Assembly: GCA_022560025.1 (NCBI GenBank)
Contig: JAFISE010000141.1
Location: 1 to 64,000, forward strand
Origin: Stagonosporopsis chrysanthemi
Lineage: Eukaryota; Ascomycota; Dothideomycetes; Pleosporales; Didymellaceae
Direction: 5' to 3'
DNA: 64,000 nucleotides
The position numbers and the translations under genes are program-made. This document shows positions 1 through 11,839 of the stretch, in pieces (the stretch's first letter is position 1; each line of letters begins with the position of its first letter). The notes under the pieces are model-generated. The model saw nothing but the letters and a program-made list of their open reading frames with translations. It was not told the origin of the DNA and ran no database searches.

Positions 1-97
<97 letters not shown>

Positions 98-99
98 GT

Positions 100-163
<64 letters not shown>
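1..163. repeat. Poly-G tract at the window edge
   Basis: All bases are G except T at 97 and 99. No ordinary fungal gene or telomere repeat looks like this; homopolymer G at a contig end is typical of two-colour sequencing drop-out or failed gap filling. It lies directly beyond the last recognisable exon of the ATP synthase subunit g gene and probably replaces real sequence. Confidence 0.9.
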
Positions 164-164
<1 letters not shown>

Positions 165-178
165 GGTGCAGGGAGGGC

Positions 179-733
179 TTACGGAGGGGCCATGCTGCGC
201 TGCTGGACGATGAGCTTGCCGAGCTCGAGGCCGGTGCGGCCGTAGTATGTGGCGCGGGGGATGAGGCCTGCGTGTGTGGGTCAGTACGTGGTGTTGTGTA
301 GTATGCTTGCAGAGCGCCCCAGCCGCGCCATTGAGTGCCGTCGACCTTGCACTGCGCGGCGCCGCTCTCGCGCTCCCTTTCCCCTGCCCCGCGGATGGCG
401 GCTCGCTTGCACGCGTGCAGACAAGAGAATCGACTTACCCTGGACTGCGCCGACCAGCCTGCCAACGCGGCCCTGGGCCTGGCTCGCGGCGCTGTTGACG
501 GCGCCCGCAGCATTGCTGGCGGCGGCGCTGGCGGAGCTGGCCGCAGCCTCAGCCGAGCTCTTGACCTTGGTCAGGCCCTCGGACGCCTTGGACTGGACCT
601 TGGAGGCCGCGTCGCCGGCCTTCTCCTTTGCGGCGCCGGCGGCCTCGGACGTGGTCGAGGCATTGCGCAGGCCGGCGCGGCGGACGGCGAACCGCGACTG
701 GCGGACGAGCGCGCGAGATGCAGCGAAAGACAT
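179..733 (-). CDS. ATP20: Mitochondrial F1Fo ATP synthase subunit g, 3' end missing
   Basis: Membrane subunit of the mitochondrial ATP synthase needed for dimer formation. Exon 1 is 733-439 and exon 2 is 267-179, joined by a GT-AG intron at 268-438. The N-terminus is rich in Arg, Ala and Ser without acidic residues (MSFAASRALVRQSRFAVRR), as expected for a matrix import signal, followed by a long Ala/Ser/Lys stretch. Exon 2 reads LIPRATYYGRTGLELGKLI and then RSMAPP, the conserved membrane segment of the family. The TAA right after MAPP is probably not the true stop: the bases form a good splice donor (GTAAGC) exactly where family members continue, so at least one more exon should lie beyond the edge. 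As read it has 127 residues, short for the family. Family confident; 3' end unresolved. Confidence 0.82.
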
Positions 734-979
734 GGTGATGGTGCGTCGGCGTGCGTGGGCGATGGAGGGTGGTGTGGACGCCCGGCTAGGTATCTCAGAG
801 GTTGGCTGCAGAGCTCGAGCTTTTTTCCACTTGGCGCTACGGATGCATTAGGAGCACGCCGCCATCACCACCACAGCACGCGAGCAACTCTCAATGCATA
901 GCTGATGCTGGGTTCAAACATAGCAGCATCATCAACTTCAAGCAACTTGATACGGTTCGCCAATTTCACATCCCCTAGC

Positions 980-3900
980 TCAGCCGTCTCGCCATGTCCT
1001 CGGCTGCCTCCCAGACCTCGCCTCGCCCAGCCGCGGCCCCTTCAGCAGGAAGTTGAGCTTGCGGATTTCCGTCCAGCGACTCAGTCTCCCCAGCTCCAGC
1101 AGGTTCATCCTGCGCATCTTCCCACTGGGGTTGCCAATCACCACCGCCTTCCAGTCACTGCCTCTGCCCATCTTCTCGAGCTGTCCAAACTCCTTCCATG
1201 CTTCTGTGTCCCGTCGCGTGCCAAACGTGTGGTTGGGGATCACCTGCACCGACCTGAAGCGCACTAGTATGAGCGTGAGTGCAATCGTCAAGGACAGCAA
1301 GATGCCTGCTGTCACGCCAGTCGACGTCTGAGCATCAAGACGCCGTGTCATAACACCACCAACCACAGTCGCCACTGCCCCGCCCATGAACGCCAGCGAC
1401 TGAGAAGCAAATATGCCCGCTGTGACGCGAGGGAATGACGAGTAGTTTGTTCGACGACGCCGGTCCTGCACAGCCATCGACTGCAGCCGATGTTTTGTGT
1501 TGACGCCCGGCTGCAGGTCGCACGTGTCAAACGTCTCCATCATGATGCCGTGACACTCCGCCACAGCAAGGATGCTGAAGAACCCCAGCGCTCCTGCAAA
1601 TACAATTGGCACCATGTACGGTCGTGGCCGTCCTGCTGAAGACACTGTGTACGCTACGCCCATCAGCGGGAGGACAGTCATGAAGAGCGTGCGTCGGACG
1701 AGATGCGACGACCAGCTGATTTGCTTCTGAAACGTCATGCTGTCCGTTCGAAAGGAGTGCTTCCGCTCGCGAGAGAAGATATTAGCCTTGGTTAAAGGAA
1801 GTGCTAGGAAGGCTCCGATGGCAATCGACGTCACTCCAGCTCCAACAAAACGCGGCTGCCACTTGTAGTTCCTTGATAGCAGCGAGCCGAGCAGCACGAT
1901 GACGAGGACCACTTGCGTATAGATCCAAGCCAGGTACACCGCCAAGATGAAGAAGCCCGGCTGGCACATCATCATAACCATGAGCTTCATGCCCGCCCAC
2001 ACCTCTTCGAACCAGTACTTTGGGCCTTCAGTCGAAATGTGCAACTTGCACTCGCCACGCGAGACCCGGCGTGTGATGTAGTTCTCGTCGCGGTCATAGA
2101 CCTCAGTCACTGCCTTTCGATAGGCTGCCCGCCGCGTTTCGGGCGCGATGATGTTCAACACCAGTGCCATGCACAGGATGATGATGACCATGTAGAATCC
2201 CCAGTCTGGGCTCAGGTGCTCGATGATCACCGCGCCAACCATGAAACCGACCGCGAGCGATGCAATCCAACACCAGGACCAGATACCGAGCCACAAACCC
2301 ATGCCGCCCCCATGTCGTCTCACATCGTGTGGGACAACGTACTCTTGGTGGGGGTTTTTGCTTTGCAGCGATGCACCAAAGAGGTCGAGCAACACAGTGA
2401 TGTAGTTCACGTTCGCGAATCCGAGAACGAGCCCGGTCGCTGCGCGCGCGATGAGAAGACCTGCTCGGAAGCTGTGCCTAGTCGGCGATCTTCTGGCGCT
2501 CAAAATTAACGCTTGAGGGAACTGCAGCGGCATGGCAAGCGTCAACGCGGCCAAGATGTACGGCTTTCGACCGTGGAGCAGCGGCAGGGGCCAGAATATG
2601 CACGTCGAGAATGCAAGACCAATGTACAACCTGTGTTGTTAGTAAAGCCTACGCTCTGGGTCAAGTCACTCACACAACGTTACCGAGAATAGAGACGTGG
2701 CTCTCGTCTGCGAGATAGTACTGTATGCGTGGCACCTCACCTGCCTGGGAACGTCAGAGGCCAGGCCTGCTTACACCTCATGGAGGACTCACGTAGACTC
2801 CAATGATGATGCCGAGAAGAGCAGTGTTGATGCATGCAATCACCGCGGTCCAGCGCTTCTTGCCATTGCCCCAGTCTCTGGCGATAGGCTGTCTGCGATG
2901 CTTTCGCTGCAAGCTGAACGTATGTTGCTGCGCCTGCTTCCGGACGTGGAGTGTCCGCCCATATGGTCGAGGCAAATGATGTTCCTCGTCGAGAGATCCA
3001 GGAGAAGTACTCGTCTCAGAAGAACATCGCCTTCTGCGTTGCGAAACGGAGCTCGATCTTTCTCTTCGGTCAAGGCTGCAGGGGCTTCGAAGACGGCGAT
3101 GCCGGTGAGGCCTATGCTTTCGCGTCACCTTGTCCCTTGCTGCCCGATTGTACGGTCTACCACGGGAGTGGTCTCGCATTGGACGAAGCACAAGGTCAAC
3201 GTGGTCTCTTGTTGCATGCTGAGATGGACCTGGTGGGATTAGAAGATCGCTTCTGGTGCTGAATGCCGATTGACCTCTTCCGTCGCTCGAAGAGCGCGAC
3301 GAAGATGAGGTGGCACTGGCAGGGCTTTGGCGGGGCTGATGAGCCCAGTCTGTGGTCGCGGTCCCTCGTTCCAGATCGACATGTATTTGCGGAAGCACAT
3401 GATTTGTCGATTCCTGTATGGTATCTCTCTGGACGAGAAGCGTCGGCGGAGATATTGGTCTCGGATGAGTTGGTTCTCTTGGATATCCGCCATACTCCTC
3501 CGAAGTGTGTGATGACTCGGATGCCGAGAGCGGCGAGCTTGTGACCATGAGCTGTCTTGGATCAACGGCGGCCTCGTGTATTGCTTGTCTCGCGCCTTCG
3601 ATGATCTCGTAGATTTCTTCCGCCTGGCCATCATGCGCTGCGTGGTCCGCGACATCGAGAGCTTCTTGCACCATATCCTCAAGACCTTCAACCGTGTTGC
3701 TTAGCCGCCTATTTCCCCACCGCGCGAAGGCACTGCGACCTGGGCGAGGACCGCTTATCACCGTGGGTGTAGCTATGACTGTGACTGGCGATGGACTACT
3801 TTCGAGCGGAGAGTCTACTGCCAGCAACCGACGTTCGTTTATTGAAGGAACGAGTTTCTTCCGTACTGTGAATCGCGTGGCTTGATCAGACATCGCCCCG

Positions 3901-4103
3901 ACTATTGCACTACGTTGAGGAACGGTCAAGGCGGATTTACCACTTGAGGAGCGCGTGGTAGGCGAGGAGCTGGTCTGGGAAGTCGCAGCAGGAGACGTTC
4001 GTAAAGTCTTACCGTCGAGCCAGGGTAGTTTCTTCAGTGTCGTGCCAGACGCCAGTCTAGGTGGATGAGCTGCTCGCTCGCTTTGCTCCCAGGGTGCGGC
4101 CAT
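980..4103 (-). CDS. Major facilitator superfamily transporter with long cytosolic N-terminus
   Basis: Three exons, 4103-2793, 2744-2674 and 2630-980, joined by introns of 48 and 43 bp that keep frame, give about 1,010 residues. Residues 1 to about 420 are hydrophilic, rich in Ser, Arg and Pro and probably disordered and cytosolic. Membrane helices start at TAVIACINTALLGIIIGVY, and LHGRKPY is the usual charged loop between helices 2 and 3. A conserved central loop contains SLQSKNPHQE and RRHGGGMG. The C-terminal tail is again polar. Fungal relatives are annotated only as general MFS transporters, so the substrate is unknown. The first in-frame ATG is at 4103; the open frame further upstream starts from a non-ATG codon. 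No partner gene is obvious. Confidence 0.88.
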
Positions 4104-4499
4104 GAAGAGAGCCAAGGGTAATCGGCCAGCTTAAGGACTTGGATACCGGGAGATCTTCGTCCCGCACTTGTAAATGAGTTGATTAGGCTGTCGGCGACAG
4201 CTGCTGGCGCTGTTGCATGAGGTGAGACTGAGATGAGACCATACGAAAGAACGTGAACAACCAGCTTCCTGCGTGTACGAGGTTTGTAGAAGCTGGCTGT
4301 GAAGCAGGTGAGGCAAAAGATAGGCAATGAAGAGGATATGGATGCGTTGTGTGTGTGGAGATCGTCTTAGACTGATTGCATTGTTTACCTGAGCGTAGAC
4401 GTACTTGCCTCACTAGATGGCGGCCATGTGGGAGTCATGTGACAGGAAATCACCACGCAAACAACGATAGTCTATCTATCCGAGCTGCGCTGCGAGACT
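4104..4499. other. Intergenic, MFS promoter and amidase 3' side
   Basis: Short open frames occur on the minus strand but none resembles a protein family. It serves as 5' leader of the MFS gene and 3' flank of the amidase gene. I see nothing else in it. Confidence 0.5.
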
Positions 4500-6262
4500 C
4501 TACAATGCTTGCAAGACGGTTGCTGTCATCGCAAGTACCTTTTCTTCCTCCAGCCTCTGTGCGACAAGCTGTAGACTCACTGGCATTCCGTGCACAGCTT
4601 CAGCGTCATAGCTGTCGTGAGCAGCCTGACAGATCTCACTGACAGCTTTGTAATCTGTGGGCAGTGTGTCAATAGCCTTGTCGACAGAGATGCCGCTCGG
4701 AAAAGACACCGCGGAGTAATCGACGACATTGTACACGCCAGTGTAGCCGACATACTTGAAGTCGCCATGTTTGACAGTTGCGTATGGGGTTGTTGGGCCT
4801 GTATAACCCTGTCAGTAATGCGTGCAGATTGCCAGGACTTGACTTACACAAGATGGCGTCTAACCCATCGTAAGACATCCACTGCTCAAGGTATTGACGT
4901 TGTAGTTCAGTGCGCTCAAGGTGCAATTTCCACATGTCGCATGTACCAAGTTCCGTGGCATCTTCATACATCTTCATCTCTGGTCGCCATGGCTCGCCAG
5001 TGGGTTTCAGAAGAGCTTCGACACTTTTACCGCCATCAGCTACAAACATACGGCCCTGTTATAGTAAGCATGGCATTTCTAACGGATCGGATGATCTTAC
5101 CAGCAGCTGCAAAGCTGTGATGTGAAGCTTTTTAGGATCCCATTTGACTAACTCATGTCCAGCCTTCTTGAGCTTCTGTACCGTCTCTTGCAGAGCTCTG
5201 GTGACCGGTGGTGTAGGCGTACATATCCCATCAGACGACATGACAGCTATCCTGAGCTTTTGCTTCGGCTCTACAGGCCGCCAAGGAATAGGTAGCATGG
5301 TAGGATCAACCAGCCATGGTTTTGCATCGATAATAGCTTTCGAGTACATAGTGATGTCCTCCAAAGTTCTTGCCATCGGCCCATTGACACTTTTAACAGC
5401 CTCCTGGCCTGCAAGACCTGATCGGCATCTTTGTGTCGTGAATCTGCCGTGGCTTGGCCGAAGCGTGAAGATACCAGTACAAGCAGCGGGAATCCGGAGA
5501 CTACCTATGCGGATCGTTAGTGTGTGTGTTGTTGTGTTATATTCTCCTTCCCAACAAAGACATCCTACCTCCAATATCTGTGCCGACACCCAGTGCACTG
5601 CCTCCGAAGGCAATGAGGGCCGACTCTCCGCCCGATGAGCCACCCGAAGTGAGGGCGCGATTGAGCGGGTTTGTGGTGCGGCCGAAGGTGTTGTTGACAG
5701 ACTCTGCAATCATCATGGCTGTGGGCACGTTGGTCTTGCAGTAACGCACGGCACCCAGCTTTTCCAGCATGTCGACGAGAGTAGCGTTGTATTCGGCAGG
5801 TTTGTTGACCAGAGACGTGAAGCCTACGGTACTATCTTTACCTTTGACGTTGAAGTTGTCTTTCAGCGAGATGGGTAGACCGTGCAGTGCGCCGACCAGT
5901 TCTCCAGTCCGCTGAAGGTGGTCATCCAGAGCTTTGGCGCTTTTGATGGCTTCGTCGAAAAACACATCGGTCAAGCAGTTGGTAAGTTGATGCGCTGCAG
6001 CTGCGCGCTTGCAGAACGCCTTCGTTACGTCTACAGAAGTCCATGTTTTCGACGCGAGCTTCTGCAGAATATCTGATGCAGTACTACCAGTAATCTCTAA
6101 CTCTTTCTCTGAGAACCAGCCTGACTCTCGGGGCCATGTTGTAACGTTGAGCTGCGAGTCTGGTGGCAGACGGTCCTTGGGAATGCGATATTCGGACGGA
6201 ATTGATTCCGCGAGAGCCGCTTGTTTCGCTCTGGCGATCTTCTCCCAATTTTGCTCGGCCAT
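4500..6262 (-). CDS. Acetamidase-type amidase (amidase signature family)
   Basis: Hydrolyses a carboxylic amide to acid and ammonia, probably in the cytosol for nitrogen use. Four exons: 6262-5569, 5504-5101, 5055-4848 and 4798-4500, all with GT-AG introns, giving 534 residues, normal for fungal acetamidases. The amidase-signature triad is visible: Lys134 in GLPISLKDNF, Ser209 in the GGSSGGE loop and Ser233 in GTDIGGSLRIP; the signature is split by intron 1 and reads perfectly after splicing. No signal peptide. The ATG at 6262 gives MAEQNWEKI, typical of the family; the frame extends further upstream but adds an unlikely leader. It shares a 653-bp divergent promoter with the transporter at 6916, so uptake and hydrolysis of one nitrogen compound is a fair guess. 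Exact substrate unknown. Confidence 0.93.
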
Positions 6263-6915
6263 GATCTGCTCACGAAACTGAAAACACGGTGATTGATAGA
6301 GCAACAGCGCACGATGTCAACAAAAGCTTCTTAAGTTGCTTGAGCCTCGGAGGTAAGCTATTGTGACTACCCCTGTCTGCACAATCTCCCCACCTTTCGG
6401 TACATGTCCGCTGCGGTGCATGACGACGACGCCACTTTCGCTGTTCACTGGTCAACGCCGATCGCCTATCCGAACCCCGCGCGCCATGATTGATCAGCTC
6501 GAGTGCGGATGCGATGTGTGACATTCCTCGAATGCTACCAATTACTCCGATGCCTTCGCATGCTTCACGGCGACGGGCGATAACGATATCTGACCGAAAG
6601 AAGGATCCCGAAGGAGCGCCCTGTAACGTCGATATCGTCAGTATCGCGATACAAGATAAGATGCTGGTGTCGCCTATCTCAATTCCGACTTCACGTACTA
6701 TCGTCCTTGCCGTATCTTGTAACTGGCGTCAATCTGTCGATCACACGGGGGTAAACGTTACCGAACTCTTACTTTACCTTGGCGACAGTTGGTGCCGGTC
6801 CATATAAAGCAGGACCAGCCGATAAAAGTATAAGCCGTGGTGGAGAACAATATCGCAGCAAAGAATCCTCGGAATAGACCCGAAGCCCTCACCCTCTTAA
6901 ACGAGAGCAGCTACA
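6263..6915. promoter_or_regulatory. Divergent promoter of amidase and ACS transporter
   Basis: Non-coding interval between two genes transcribed away from each other. It contains CCG-CTG-CGG at 6408-6416, an everted CGG pair of the kind bound by Zn2Cys6 regulators, 146 bp before the amidase ATG, and a CATATAAAG TATA-like box near 6801-6809, about 110 bp before the transporter ATG. Confidence 0.5.
6408..6416. promoter_or_regulatory. CCG-N3-CGG candidate Zn2Cys6 site
   Basis: Reads CCGCTGCGG, preceded by ATGT. The same CCG-N3-CGG core occurs in the elements at 16836 and 27310. Function is inferred from pattern only. Confidence 0.3.
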
Positions 6916-8498
6916 ATGGCCAACGGCTTCCTGCAGTACCTGCGAGGCGATCACAATGCGCCTGGCGAACACAAGTTGGTCCAAAAGCTCGACTTTTTCA
7001 TTCTCACTTTCTGTTGTCTCATGTACTTTCTGAATTACCTTGATCGAACCAACCTAAACAATGCATACGTCTCCGGCATGAGAGAAGAGTTGGACTTCAA
7101 GGGAAACCAGCTCAATGAGATCAACACGGTCTTCACCGTGGGATATACAGTTGCACAAGTACCATGCAACATCGCACTATACTATGTAAAGCCGCGATAC
7201 TTCTTCCCCGCATGCATGGTGAGTACTCCTTTCCGGGGACCTACTCGCGCTAACGTTGGCAGGTTGCATGGGCCTGTTTGACCATGGTGACAGCGGCGGC
7301 TCAAAAGCCTCAGGACATCATGGCAATTCGCTTCTTCCAGGCTATGTTTGAGGCTTCAACTTTCGTCGGCACTCATTACATACTGGGCTCATGGTATACT
7401 GAGAAGGAGCTTGGCAAGCGCTCGGGCATCTTCACGGCCTCCGGACTCGCTGGTACCATGATCGGCGGTTTCATCCAGACCGGTATCCATTCTAGTATGG
7501 ATGGCCTGAATGGCTTGTCGGGCTGGCGCTGGCTCTTTATCATTGATGGTATCATCACACTGCCTGTCGCAATCTACGGCTTTCTGCTCTTTCCAGACAC
7601 GCCGAGAAATACAGCAGCTCCATACTTCAGCGCTGAAGAGAAGGCTCTGGCCATTTCCCGGGTTCCAGAAGTCTCGGAGCGCACGCCTATCTCTTGGAGC
7701 TTTTTGAAGCACTGCTTCTCGACTTGGTACTGGTATTTCTTCGTCATCCTCTGGATCTTGGCTGGAGAGACGGAATCATTCAGTACGAACGCACTTCTGT
7801 CTTTGTATATGAAGTCGCATCCGACCAACAAATACACTGTCACGCAATTGAACAATTACCCCACCGGTGTCCCAGCGGTCGGCATAGTATCGACGCTTTT
7901 CTGGGCGACGCTTACGGACTTCATGGGCGGGAAGCGCTACCTTGGTGAGTTCTAGGTAAAGGTATCTCCGAATAACCGCTGACCGTTTCAGTCGGATATT
8001 GGATTGGCTTGACTGGTGTCATCACCAGTGCGCTCATCCTTGCATACCCTGGGAACACGACCATACACTTCGCGATGTATTACTGGGCTGGCAGCGTTTA
8101 TGCATGTCAGGCGACCTTTTTCGCTTGGGCTAATGACGTGCTCCGATATGAAGAAGACAGTTTGCGTGCTGTTGTCATCGCTTCTATGAACATGGGCAGC
8201 AATGCGATTAATGCTTGGTGGTCAATTGTCTTCTATGGCGCAAGTTACGCGCCATACTTCACACGGGGAATGTGGGCAATGATCGCAGTATCGATAGCAA
8301 GTAAGTGTCAGTCCGGCTGAAACAAGATTCAGTTCAAGCTGATACCTGCAAGTGGCCATTTGGACAGCGCTGCTCGCATGGCAGCAATTTCGCACCGAAA
8401 AAAGGAGAGAAAGAGAAGCCGTCTCAACAAACAATTCTACCAAGGAGCAAGATCTGGACCAAGGTCATCATCTTCATCATACAGTCGAAAAAGTTTAA
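6916..8498 (+). CDS. MFS transporter, anion:cation symporter family (pantothenate/Liz1-Seo1-like)
   Basis: Plasma-membrane proton symporter of the family that includes yeast Fen2 and fission yeast Liz1, importing small organic acids such as pantothenate, allantoate or nicotinate. Exons 6916-7218, 7263-7944, 7992-8300 and 8353-8498 give 479 residues. Family marks: DFFILTFCCLMYFLNYLDR in helix 1, NEINTVFTVGYTVAQVP in helix 2, and RFFQAMFEAS with SWYTEKELGKRSGIF between helices 4 and 5. The last exon encodes a short hydrophilic tail rich in Arg, Glu and His. About twelve membrane segments are visible. It is divergent from the amidase gene. Substrate cannot be read from sequence; an acid or amide related to the amidase reaction is possible. 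A ketopantoate-reductase-like gene lies 10 kb away, but no link is shown. Confidence 0.9.
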
Positions 8499-9732
8499 CG
8501 ACTACCGACTCGGTTTAGAAATGAGCTCAATGCATGAAGCTCGGTCGATTGCCGGAGGAAGTACCTTGTGATCATCTCGTGTTCGGAACAGCTATGACGA
8601 AACGGACCCCATTCGTTTGACAGGGCCACACCCGTTCTTAGAGCAGCAGGAGCATCACTGCAGTTTGGCGGCGACCTTGCATATTCTGCCTCAAGCATAG
8701 ATGTCGATGCATCGCACTGAGGTTTCTCGATGAAAGCATCCATAGCGAGTGTTACATCCACGCCGACAGTTGGCTAGTGTTCGGGAATCTTGACGGCCGT
8801 CTTATCACGGTGGCGACTGAAACATACCCCATACTCTGCTGACCTAGCCCCTCTGTCATGGTTATTCGCATTCGCGCGACATTGCACTGGACCGTAGATC
8901 CCGCAACGGCTCAGTCTCGATGCGCAGTCCACTGCTTAAAATATGTAATCTCATGCGGCAGCCAGTCTTGCGACCTTCGTGGACCGCTGTCACGGATGAC
9001 TGCGGATTCCACAACGTCGAACTGACAGGTCCGCCATACGGACTGCGCGGCCACGAACGACCCGCGACCTCCATCACCGTCATTGACGACCCATTGAAAA
9101 TAGAGTTCCTTTACAATCCGCTTGGGTGGCTGTTTTACCTTTGCTCGGTGACAGGCACTAGGGGGCCAATCGCAACATCAGTGCAGGGATGTTCCCCATT
9201 CAAGGCCAGTGAATACCAAAACTCAGGACCCTGTGAACCCTGGCGATCCTGGACATCATACCGTCAACAAGCGATGACCCTGCAAAAATACGATCAACTT
9301 CCAAGGCAGGGTCGCAGTCTGGTTCACTGAAGTTGAATTTTTCTTTCGCAACGCTCCTGGTCTTTGCCAGCCTCAAGTGCTTACCATATCATCTAGGTCA
9401 TGCTTGCTTCTTCAGCTGCGTATACCATGTAGCAAATGCACCAACTCTGGTTTGATTCGGTTTTAAGACCTTAATAAACGTCATCTTCATCTTCGCCATG
9501 ATTTCAGCACGCAGGCCCCGGGCAGCAATCCCCTCGGCTGCCCTGATCGAGAGATGGGCCGAGATAGGAATGACGAGGTGCATTGCGAGCTCATTCAGGG
9601 TATGAGTCGCTCCTCCAGTCGTTCTCTATATCAGTTCCGCATTATCCTTATAACAGCTGTTCTTCAATATCCCAAGGCTTCCCACTGGCCTGTCCACCAT
9701 TATCGACAATTTCTAATAACTCTGAGGACTCA
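8499..9732. other. Gene-free stretch before the aquaporin
   Basis: About 1.2 kb with short open frames only, the longest at 8920-9330 on the plus strand; its translation has no recognisable motif and no coding-like composition. The last 150 bp read open upstream of the aquaporin ATG but begin from TTG and probably form its 5' leader. Confidence 0.5.
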
Positions 9733-11335
9733 ATGGCCCCAGCAAGCGCACTTCCGCATTATTACGGCCAGCAACTCCAAGATGGTACTATAATGGAGTC
9801 TCCTTCTGTACCCCGACACTACAGCTCCAGCGAATCCCGGAAACAGCTTCTGCAGCTACCAATGCAACCTCATCAGGCCCATCTCGACAATAACCTAGCT
9901 CCAATCTCACCAATATCTCCCATGGATGCAGATTTTGGAGTGACGACAGCATCCGCGGCGCCGCGCCAGAGCTCCGCCGTAGCGAGGATACGTGGCTACT
10001 CGGACCCCAACGCATACGGCCCTCCTGGCCAAGGCTACGACGAGCGTACCGCTGCAGAAGACGCTGAGTATTATCGCCGCACGTATGAGAAGCGCACCAC
10101 GCGCCGTGGAAGTCGACCAGCAGTCGTTCCTCGAACACCCTATGCAGAAGATGACTCCGATGAAGACAACGACCAGCGTGCCTACCGCCGCCGCCCAAGC
10201 AGGCAGCACCGCCGACCTCCCGCTGCGTTCGAGCGCTATGGTCCACTTCCCGGTCGTGGTTCTCTTGATGCGCACCCCACCTCGCGCTTCTCAGAAGACG
10301 ACTCCCCTACTGGCGGAAAGGCATACAGACTCTACCCCGACTCGGATCGAGACACACCTCGCAGGCGACTCTACGCCGCTGCAGTTGATGCTTCTGGCAA
10401 CGGAGGTCGCAAACCCCCTCGTGCTCCGAGTACCGGGGAAGTAATGCGACTTCCGTGGACCATGTGGATGAACTCAAACGCAAAAAACCATTTCGTCGCC
10501 TTCATCGGCGAGTTTGTCGGCACACTCATGTTCCTCTTCTTCGCATTTGCAGGGACACAAGTCGCCAACATTGGGTCTAATGCCAGTCAGGACTCGAACA
10601 CAACTACGGGTGAAGCAACAGGCTTCTCGCCCACAGTGTTGCTGTACATCTCGGTTGTTTTCGGGTTTAGTCTCATGGTCAATGTGTGGATCTTCTTCCG
10701 CATTAGCGGTGGACTCTTTAACCCTGCTGTCACTTTTGCAATGTTACTCTCTCGTGCGATCAGTCCAATCCGCGCGACGCTACTTTTGGTTGCACAGATA
10801 TCTGGGAGCATCTTCAGTAGTTACATCGTCAGTGTCATGTTCCCCACGACGTTCAACGTGCGGACAACGCTGAGTTCGGGCACGAGTCTGGTGAGGGGTG
10901 TGTTCATCGAAGCGGTGCTTACTGCTGAACTGGTGTTCACAATCTTTATGCTTGCGAAAGAGAAACACAAGGGTTCGTCTCATCCTACCTTTCCTAATAC
11001 ATCAACTAACGTCCCTAGCAACCTTCATCGCTCCTGTAGGCATCGGTCTCGCCCTCTTCATCGCCGAGCTGGTTGGCGTATACTATACAGGCGGCTCCTT
11101 AAATCCTGCGCGTAGCTTCGGTCCCTGCGTCGTAACCGGCGTGTTCGACGTTGAGCACTGGATCTACTGGGTGGGACCTGGTCTGGGCGCTATCATTGCA
11201 GTAGTGTTTTACCAGTTCATCAAAATGCTAGAGTACGAGGTAGCCAACCCCGGCCAGGATGACGACGATAAGGATGAAATGGTCAAGGAGAAGGTCGGGC
11301 TGGAAGGCAATGGGATGGAGAGAGTCCGGTCATGA
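9733..11335 (+). CDS. Aquaporin / aquaglyceroporin with long disordered N-terminus
   Basis: Membrane channel for water or small neutral solutes. Exons 9733-10972 and 11019-11335, joined by a 46-bp intron, give 518 residues. Residues 1 to about 240 are polar, rich in Arg, Pro, Ser and Tyr with acidic patches, and lack membrane segments. The channel follows with six helices and both pore motifs: NPA at about residue 330 in GGLFNPAVTF and NPA at about 442 in GGSLNPARSFGP. The Arg after the second NPA is the usual selectivity-filter Arg. The tail is acidic and basic (DDDDKDEMVKEK). The first in-frame ATG is 9733. Long N-terminal extensions occur in several fungal aquaporins and may regulate gating; that role here is inference. 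No neighbour suggests a pathway. Confidence 0.92.
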
Positions 11336-11839
11336 GAACCCATCGGAAGATGACGATGATATGATGGGATATATGAGGTGAATGCAGTTTATGATTACGA
11401 TTTCCCGATCGATAGACACGCAATATTTCGCGCGTGGCTTTGGTTTTACGTACTACGAGTTTCTTACCATCAGACGCGACATGAATCATAGATAATGACT
11501 GTTCAACGGGTTGTTTCGAAATCAGAAGGATCTTCTACAAGTGAGGCAGAAGTTTTTTACCCCTTTCTAAAATACTGTTGCAAAGTCTCCCGGCCAAAGT
11601 CGCGGCTTGAGCAGGCTGCCTAGTTCCTGCTGCAGAATTCCCAGGCTAAGAGCATCTGGAAAACTCATACTAGCCCACGTTGCTCTACCTCTTGCATGGC
11701 GATTCGAACCAGCTGCACGAAGATCTTTCCCCGGGATCGTTCACTTCGGGTCCGAGCGACCTCACGGCATGCACCTTAATTTAGATGCAGTAAGCAAGAA
11801 CATAACTACCACTGCTGGGCTTGGTCCCTTATATACACC
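11336..11839. other. Gene-free stretch after the aquaporin
   Basis: No convincing gene. A plus-strand open frame from 11607 to 12095 overlaps the decayed dehydrogenase on the other strand and looks like chance. Confidence 0.45.

Noticed and set aside
249..901. Plus-strand open frames of up to 200 codons over the first gene
   Set aside because: They are antisense to the subunit g exon, a GC-rich Ala/Ser coding region that keeps several frames open by composition.
9583..9732. N-terminal extension of the aquaporin frame
   Set aside because: It begins from TTG; the first in-frame ATG is 9733.
11690..11720. GGTTCGAATC on the minus strand, like a tRNA T-loop
   Set aside because: Flanking bases do not pair as a T-stem and no acceptor or anticodon arm fits upstream.
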